Shown: piece by piece, positions 35,885 through 42,045 of the stretch
How positions within the stretch are numbered: the stretch's first letter is position 1
Layout: each line of letters begins with the position of its first letter
Assembly: GCA_017652345.1 (NCBI GenBank)
Contig: JAGCBE010000341.1
Location: 1 to 42,045 of the forward strand
Direction: 5' to 3'
Origin: Methanobrevibacter sp.
GTDB taxonomy: Archaea > Methanobacteriota > Methanobacteria > Methanobacteriales > Methanobacteriaceae
DNA: 42,045 nt
Position numbers and translations under genes: made by a program
The notes under the pieces: generated by a model
The model's database searches: none
What the model was told of the DNA's origin: nothing
What the model saw: only the letters and a program-made list of their open reading frames with translations

Positions 35885-38848
35885 ATGGCAGACAACAAGA
35901 GACAGGAAGAACTACGTCAGATGACGGACCCTGTGGCATATAGAGACAACCCACAGTCTGGTTACGACAAGTACATAGAGTGATGGGACGCTAGTAAACT
36001 TAAGAATGCTGACGTAAACCTAAGTCAGTATTGAGATGACAGTTCAGCTACGAACTATAACAATCAGTCTCTATGGTGAGGAGAAAACCAGAAGTACACT
36101 TGAGAGAATACACTAGGTTCTCAAGTAGCATATAATCCTAATGCGACATTAGAGTGACTTAATCCAGATTATAAATACGGACAAGCTGCTCAGATGGCCA
36201 ATAGTCAGAATGCTAACTATATTGCTAGCAGAAACGATGAGATTGCATCAGCTTTATATAATGCTTGAAGGACTAGTATACAAGATGTTAATGACTTCCT
36301 TTCTACACAAACAGGATGGGATTATTCTAATGCTAACGAAAGAGCAAATACTGTTGCTTCTGTGCGAAAGAGAATAGGACAGATTGCACAACAACAATGA
36401 CCTAAAGACCAACCTAAACCAGAAAGGGAGACAATAAAGGGAGAGAAATCAGATTGAAAGATTTATGGTAAAGCTACAGCAGACAGTGGAGAGCCAACAG
36501 AGTGAATAGACACACTCACAGATGCTAATAATATATATAACTCACTCTTAGCAAGCAGACAGGCCAATCTAGACATCCTATATAATATGAGTACAGATGT
36601 TATTGCTGCTTCTATTGCTAATGGAATTAATCCATACGGAGAACAAGCTATGGTAGATTACCAAAGAGCCTACCCTCAATTATGGGCTGAGGTTCAAAGG
36701 AAGGTTAAGGAGATTAAATGACAGGATGCCATTAACTCTATTACTCACTGAAGTGCCGATTACGTAGAAAGTGACGTAGAGACAAGCAAGAAATTAACAG
36801 AGAGCAACAAAGAGACTGCTGCTAGTACATATGCTGAGAATAGCGAAAGTGTTTCATCTATTATAAATGAAATCAATCAAGAACTTATGTCTGACCAGAC
36901 TGCCGAAGAAGCTAGTAAGACTATGGACAGAATAGAATGAGAGGTAGCTAAACTAAAGAATAGATTACAGAACCTAAGACAAGAGGCTAACACAGTATTC
37001 AAATGAGATGCACCAGATTACCTAGTTAGAGCTTATATGAATAATAAGACGCAAGACATTAATAATCAGCTTTCTATTTTGGCTGACAGGTACAGTATGG
37101 CATCTAACAGGTACAATCAACAATGGGAGAATGAATGGAAACAGAAGGAATATAATCTAAAAGAGAGACAGGTTAAATTACAGGAGGAACAATTTGAATA
37201 TAATAAGCAGAAATCTCAAGTAGAGAATTCACAGGTTATTGAGAAGGACTGAGTGTTCTATAGTATTACATATGATGAGGATTGAAAGCCAACAATTAGA
37301 GAAGAAGTTGTCATTAAGGAATACCCTGGTAGTGGTATGAAGTGAAAGGCATTACATAACAACAATCCTGGAAATATTACAGACACAACATTCTGAAATG
37401 TTATTTGAAAAGATGCAAGTTGATTTGCACAGTTCGCCACTCCAGAGGATGGTTTTGATGCTCTAGTAGAGAAAATAAAATACAACCAGACAAATCCAAA
37501 CTCTGGTTATTATTGAATGACCATATTACAATACTTTAATAGGTATGCACCAAAATTTGACAGAAATTGAAATCCTACTGGTAACGACCCAGATGGTTAC
37601 GCTAAATCTGTAGCCGACAATTTATGAGTTTCTGTAAACACTAAAATAGCAGACCTAGACACATTAGAATTTGCAAAACAAATAGCACATCACGAATGTG
37701 GTTATGACTATAGCACATATGGAAAGTTTAGAGCTTGAACACCTCAGACTTCTAATTCTTCTGATTATACAATAGACCCAGACACAATAGATGTACCAGA
37801 CAGTATATATAGAGAAGCAATCTGAGAGAATAGAGACTGAACTAAAATATATAGAGACATTGACCCTAACAGTGAAGAATGAAAAGCATTAAGAGAGAAA
37901 TATATAAATGATTATATAGAAGCTAATCAAAACAACGAATTGTTTGCTAGAGCCGACCTTTGATGAACTGAATGAGCAGCATACCAATTAATCTCATCTT
38001 CTGATGAATTGCCAATCTATTACAGACAGAGAATATATAATCTAGTTCCTACTAAGATGAAGGACAGTGACTTCCAGTTAAAGCAATTATACAATGACAT
38101 CGTAAAGTTATACAATATGGGTTATACTGCAGATGAAGCAGCATTAGCCTGGCATAGTATTGACCCATCTAAAGACAAGACTGGAATATTAAAAGAGGCT
38201 TTATATTTAGCAAGAGCTTCTTGAGCAACGTTGGGTGACGAATTCTATGTTAATCTTGGTATTTTCTCTGAGGAATGAAGAGATGAAGATTTGGTAAGAC
38301 TAGTTGAAAGAACAATAATGAATGATGATGAAGAAAAACAAGAAAAGGAAGCAATAGCACTTGTGGACAAAATACACGAACTGGAGTTGCTACTAGAAAC
38401 TAACGAATGAAAGGAGTTTATGAAGGAGGTTACTAATTGGGCAGAGAGCGATGAGCCAGAAGATGTAACTTGATTTATTAAGTGAAGTATAGCTTCTTTG
38501 GAGAACAAATATGTTCGTACTAATAGTACATACGCCACTATAGCAGCTAAGATTGCTGACATATATGCAGACATTAGGAAACTATACTTGGGAAGTCAGA
38601 TTACTGAAACTGAGCTAAAGGCTAATTCAGATTTGTTCCCACAGATGACAGATTTCTTACCTACTATTAAGATTAAGTTACAGGTAAAGAAAGACTGAAT
38701 AGTAGACAACATAAACGCTAATAGAAAATGGGCGTGACTTCCAGAAATAGATGAAAGTACATTAACTAATGTTGCTTCTAGAAAGTACCTATATTGAGCA
38801 ATAGACACATCTTCGTGGGATTTAGGTGGTGGTTCAGATTGGGAATAA
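35885..38848 (+). CDS. Very large virion protein with cell-wall hydrolase domain
   Basis: The protein has 987 residues. Residues 1-430 are helical, Gln/Asn/Ala-rich, with coiled coils (LKNRLQNLRQEANTVFKG; KEYNLKERQVKLQEEQFEYN). Residues ~480-640 contain ALHNNNPGNITDTTFGNVIG, a FAQFATPEDGFDALVEKIKY segment, YFNRYAPKFD, GYAKSVADNLGVSVN and HHECGYDYSTYG. These are the marks of a lysozyme/transglycosylase-like domain found in phage structural proteins (NNPGNI ... GF.AL ... YAP ... LGV). The rest is helical. It is probably ejected to make a hole in the cell wall at entry. More than 40 TGA glycines. Confidence 0.75.
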
Positions 38849-38872
38849 TTTTATTTGTTAAATACTATATTA

Positions 38873-41044
38873 ATGAATAATCAATTTGGATTTAATAGTT
38901 CGTTCGGTTCACTTACTTGAAATACAGTTAGTGAAACTATAAACAATATGAACAACTATAAAGAAGAGGTTAAAAACAAGTATGACACACAAGCTACAAA
39001 CGACCTTGAGGAACAGTTTAGAAAACTGACTGAATGCTCGTTCTCTACTACTGATGAAAAGACTAAGGGGATGAATGATTGTGGTGCCAATCTAGCCAAG
39101 ATGGAAATAATAATTAAACAGGCTGCAGAAGCACACGGTAGTGACGCATATAAGAACCTTGGTACAGGTCAGATTTTACCTAGGTATGTTAGCAAAAATC
39201 CTAAACGAGCTAGTCTAAGTGAGGCTGCGTTAAGATGAAACTTCCCAGTAGACAGCCGAGCAAGACAGATTGGTGCATTAGACTGAATAACAAATCAAGC
39301 ACAATGAGAAGAAATTAAATATAATCCAGGTAAGCAGGAGTGAAAATCATTCTGACAGAGGATTGGTAGTTTTGGTGCAAAAACATTATGATGGTGAAGT
39401 GCCTTGAACGTATGATGATGGTGAGTTGAGAAACTCTGACAGCATTTGCAAAACAGGACTGTAGACAAATATACGGACAGTGATGCTAATAGTTTAAGTA
39501 GGTACTATGATTATGAGAAATCATTTAAGGATTTAAATGACAAATTGCTAAAAGCCTGAGAAGAGCTAGCAGAGAAGGAGGAATTATTGAGGGAGTATGA
39601 GAGCTGAAAGCCATTGGTTGAGGTGCCTGGTTCTAGTTCTGAATGACTAAAAAGAGACATAGCAATTCTAAAAGAAAAAATAAATGGGTTCAAAGAAGAG
39701 CTTGCTCATCTAGATGAGACTTCTAAATACTACGAATGATGAAAGCCACAAACGGTTAGAGAAACACTAGACGAGTTCAATGTGTGACGTGGTGTTGAGG
39801 GTGCTGGAGAGGCGTTGTCTAATGCACGCATATACTATGCAGAAGAATTAAAGCCATATTTGAGGCTGTCTAAAACAGAATGGAATATACCAGAAATCCT
39901 TAAATCTCTTACTGCTAAAGATTTGGGTATTGATGAATGATTGTGGCAGGACGCTAAAGCTCTTATTAATAAAGAAATAGAGGCATATGCAAAAGACACA
40001 AAGGCTTCTCTAGAAAGAGTACACGAAATAATGACAGACTTCAAACTTTCTAATAAGAAGATTGGATGAGAAAGTGCAGATTGAGTACGTAAATCAATGA
40101 ATGATGCAATACATACAAAACTGAGGAATATTGTTAATCAAACACTAGATGCAGAAAATCCTTGATTTAATGCGAACAGCAAGACGGCTAAATATGGTAG
40201 GTTGCTTGAGGGTGCTTGAGAGCTTAAAGACAAGGCTATTGCTCGATGAAAGAGTAGCTGAAACAGTTCTTTTAGAGAGGATTTGATGAAGCTTATTAGA
40301 AGTCCACGTGGTCAGAAGGCAATATGAAAGTGAGTAGAATGGTTTGGTAAACACCTAAAACCAACAACTTATATAAAATGGTTACTGGACAAAATTAGAG
40401 GAAATAAAGAGGCTGTTATTAAAAAGTGAGAAGAAATTCTAAATAGTCAATTAAATAATGTTAAGAGTAATGTCGAGAGTACTGTTAAGAATGCAAAGGA
40501 AACTGTTGTAAAAAATACAAAGAATAGTGTTGGTAAGTTAAAGAATAAGGTTGTTGAGAGTGTAAAGAGCAATCCTAAATCATTCAGACAGCCAAAACTT
40601 AACTTTGGTGCTATATTCTTGTGGGAAGCGTTAGACAAGGTTGGATTTGAGATGCCAGAAAATGTTGTCACAGAGCTTGCTGCATATGCTTTAGAAATGA
40701 ACAAACTAAATAAAGAATGAAATAGAGATTTGCCACTATACGACATTGAAAATAGTTATGTAAATCAAAATCCTAGAGCAAATATGTCTTTAGATGAAAT
40801 TGCTGAATATAACGAGAAAAACTCTACGAATTATTTAAATCAACTACAACAGGATGTTATATGATTGGATGCTTTCCCAGATTGGTTCCAAGAGAGGTAT
40901 GGACTTTATGACGACACAACAATGGAAGAGCAAGACTGGTGGAAGGCACTAGAGGAAGAGGAAGAAAAGAACGCCAAAAACTATAAAGACAAAATTGAGT
41001 GACTTACAGATGAAGATTGGGAAGTATTATTAAAATCAATCTAA
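38873..41044 (+). CDS. Large helical virion (ejection-type) protein
   Basis: The protein has 723 residues with long coiled coils (LRDIAILKEKINGFKEELAH-like region ~260; NVKSNVESTVKNAKETVVKN and KNSVGKLKNKVVESVKSNPK near 530-570). A Trp/Gly-rich patch at ~165-185 (GWGSALNVGGWG) is almost entirely made with TGA glycines. The C-terminus is acidic (ALEEEEEKNAKNYKDKIEG). No membrane span. After the hydrolase-containing giant it fits an inner-core ejection protein of a podovirus-like phage. Inference. Confidence 0.6.
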
Positions 41045-41117
41045 TTAACCTTGACTTTAATGTCAAAATCGTTAATATACAGATGTAATTAAGTTTACAT
41101 CTCTAACCCTAATCACA

Positions 41118-41312
41118 ATGAACACTAAAAAAGAAGAAGTTACACGACTTGGTTTCATCATTTATGTTGCATTATTCACATCCTTGTGTATACGATGAGA
41201 CCAAATATTACTATTTATATTCTGAATATTTGCAGCAATATTTAGTAGTATATGGTGACTTATAGTTAGTATACCAGTTTGAGTACGGTTAGTACTATTG
41301 GTGCTAAAATAA
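41118..41312 (+). CDS. Small two-span membrane protein
   Basis: The protein has 64 residues: a short basic start (MNTKKEEVTR), a first span (LGFIIYVALFTSLCI), a short loop and a second long hydrophobic stretch (ILLFIFGIFAAIFSSIWGLI). Several glycines are TGA. It is the last gene before the terminator at 41346. Candidate second holin or membrane-modifying protein. Confidence 0.55.
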
Positions 41313-41345
41313 TATGTGGTAGTAGTATATTATAATAGTTTACAG

Positions 41346-41371
41346 AAAGGACAGAGAAATCTGTCTTTTTT
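41346..41371 (+). terminator. Intrinsic terminator of the head/packaging block
   Basis: AAAGGACAGA and TCTGTCTTTT pair around a GAAA tetraloop and run into TTTTTT. It ends the run of + strand genes begun at 23803. Confidence 0.85.
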
Positions 41372-41383
41372 GTTTAATTAAGA

Positions 41384-41404
41384 TTTGTCCACTCTCTGAA
41401 TATA
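41384..41404 (+). promoter_or_regulatory. TTTGTCCACTC element before the tail/lysis block
   Basis: This is the second copy of the 20-bp element also found at 26214. It lies between the terminator and the first gene of the tail block, where a new promoter is needed, with a TCAGATTTATTA leader just downstream (41411). Confidence 0.55.
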
Positions 41405-41435
41405 GTACCATCAGATTTATTATTAACCTATTGGT

Positions 41436-42045
41436 ATGGAAGTAAAGAGTGTTTATATGGACCTAGTAGAAGGTAAGAGAAGAGGAAATGTATGGAGATT
41501 AGAGAGTGAAGCATTCAAAAAACCAATAGAAATAAAAATCTGTTATGACAATAAGGATTTAGCTCAGTTCAATAGTAGGTTTGAAGAAGTATGGAAAGCT
41601 CACAAACTAGTAGAGACAAATCTGGACCACGAAATAGAGTTGGGTGTTTATAGGGCTGCACAGATTGACGACCTCAAAAAGCAGGTAGAACTACAGGAGA
41701 AAGTAATCCAGGAACAGTGAAATAAACTAAGTGAACAAGGTTCAGAATTAAAAGAGCTTTATAAGGCAATAGCTGATGCTAAGAACGTCATAGAAATGCA
41801 AAGTGGAACAATTCTCAAACTCCAAGAACAAGTGAAGCTCTTAGAGAAAAAGACAACGAAACAACCTATGGTTTTCCACGACAAACAGTTCATTTCTTGA
41901 AGAGAGGATTGTTGATTGAGAGTGTGTGACATTCCAGATGGAGATTACCTAATGTTATTGAACACTAGGGTGGGAGAACACAACGAGTATGTAGAGAATG
42001 AGGATGGGTTAATAATTGAGAAAATCCACGTTAGTTGAAATTATG
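41436..42045 (+). CDS. Coiled-coil virion/tail protein, N-terminal part (gene crosses the circular join)
   Basis: The frame begins MEVKSVYMDLVEGKRRGNVW and runs off the window end, continuing at position 142 of the circle to TAA 227, giving 231 residues. A beta-rich start (residues 1-45) leads into a long coiled coil (KKQVELQEKVIQEQGNKLSE; GTILKLQEQVKLLEKKTTK) and then a beta-rich C-terminus. TGA codons at 41718, 41898 and later are glycine. It heads the tail/adhesin block behind its own promoter-like elements. A trimeric fibre stem or tail connector is plausible. Family not recognised. Confidence 0.75.
41905..42045. repeat. Terminal direct repeat, right copy
   Basis: This copy is identical to 1-141. 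See the left copy for interpretation. Confidence 0.95.

Noticed and set aside
35885..38848. Tape-measure protein of a long-tailed phage
   Set aside because: No hydrophobic segments or regular tape-measure repeats, and no tail tube or tail assembly chaperone genes were found nearby. The hydrolase domain and giant neighbour fit an ejection protein better.
1..42045. TGA read as tryptophan (code 4)
   Set aside because: TGA falls at motif glycines (Walker A, GGNHD, HAGD, AGGH) and tryptophan is encoded by TGG in normal numbers.

Overview
The window is a complete, or nearly complete, genome of a temperate tailed phage (Caudoviricetes) that uses a non-standard genetic code. The last 141 bases (41905-42045) repeat bases 1-141 exactly, so the sequence closes into a circle of 41,904 bp and one gene runs across the join. 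Read with TGA as a stop, almost every gene breaks into pieces. Read with TGA as glycine (code 25) and only TAA/TAG as stops, long tightly packed genes appear, and TGA falls on invariant glycines such as the terminase Walker A motif and the GGNHD motif of a metallophosphatase. The only bacteria known to use this code are Absconditabacteria (SR1) and Gracilibacteria (BD1-5), so the host is very probably one of these episymbiotic or predatory CPR bacteria. The DNA is AT-rich. No complete tRNA gene was seen, so the phage appears to rely on the host glycine tRNA that reads UGA.

Layout. (a) 41436 through the join to 9177, + strand: tail/adhesin and lysis region. It holds a coiled-coil virion protein, small structural proteins, two paralogous fibre genes (1361 and 2155), two jelly-roll adhesins, holin-like membrane proteins, an HNH-like protein, an HTH-metallophosphatase fusion, a stand-alone glycyl-radical domain and a papain-like protease. 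(b) A terminator at 9211-9241 separates this from the converging - strand block. (c) 9220-15709, - strand: zinc-ribbon proteins, a PD-(D/E)XK nuclease, a lytic transglycosylase, an annealing-type protein, a primase-helicase and a replication initiator whose gene carries iterons and AT-rich repeats like the lambda origin. (d) 15710-17074: a structured RNA, a terminator, an attP that copies the 3' part of a tRNA gene, and a tyrosine integrase. (e) 17140-22813, - strand: about twenty small early genes, mostly of unknown function, many preceded by the same leader motif, driven from a consensus promoter at 22929-22956. (f) 22957-23800: a non-coding control region with two families of iterons. (g) 23803-41312, + strand: a possible regulator, NinG/Rap, terminase, portal, scaffold-like protein, N4-gp56-type capsid protein, connector/tail proteins and two very large virion proteins, one with a cell-wall hydrolase domain. 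A terminator follows at 41346.

No tail sheath, tail tube or classical tape-measure protein was recognised. The capsid type, single large portal and giant internal proteins fit a short-tailed (podovirus-like) particle. The integrase with its tRNA-derived attP supports lysogeny. All coordinates below come from hand translation in code 25. Family assignments rest on motifs recognised by eye, without database searches.
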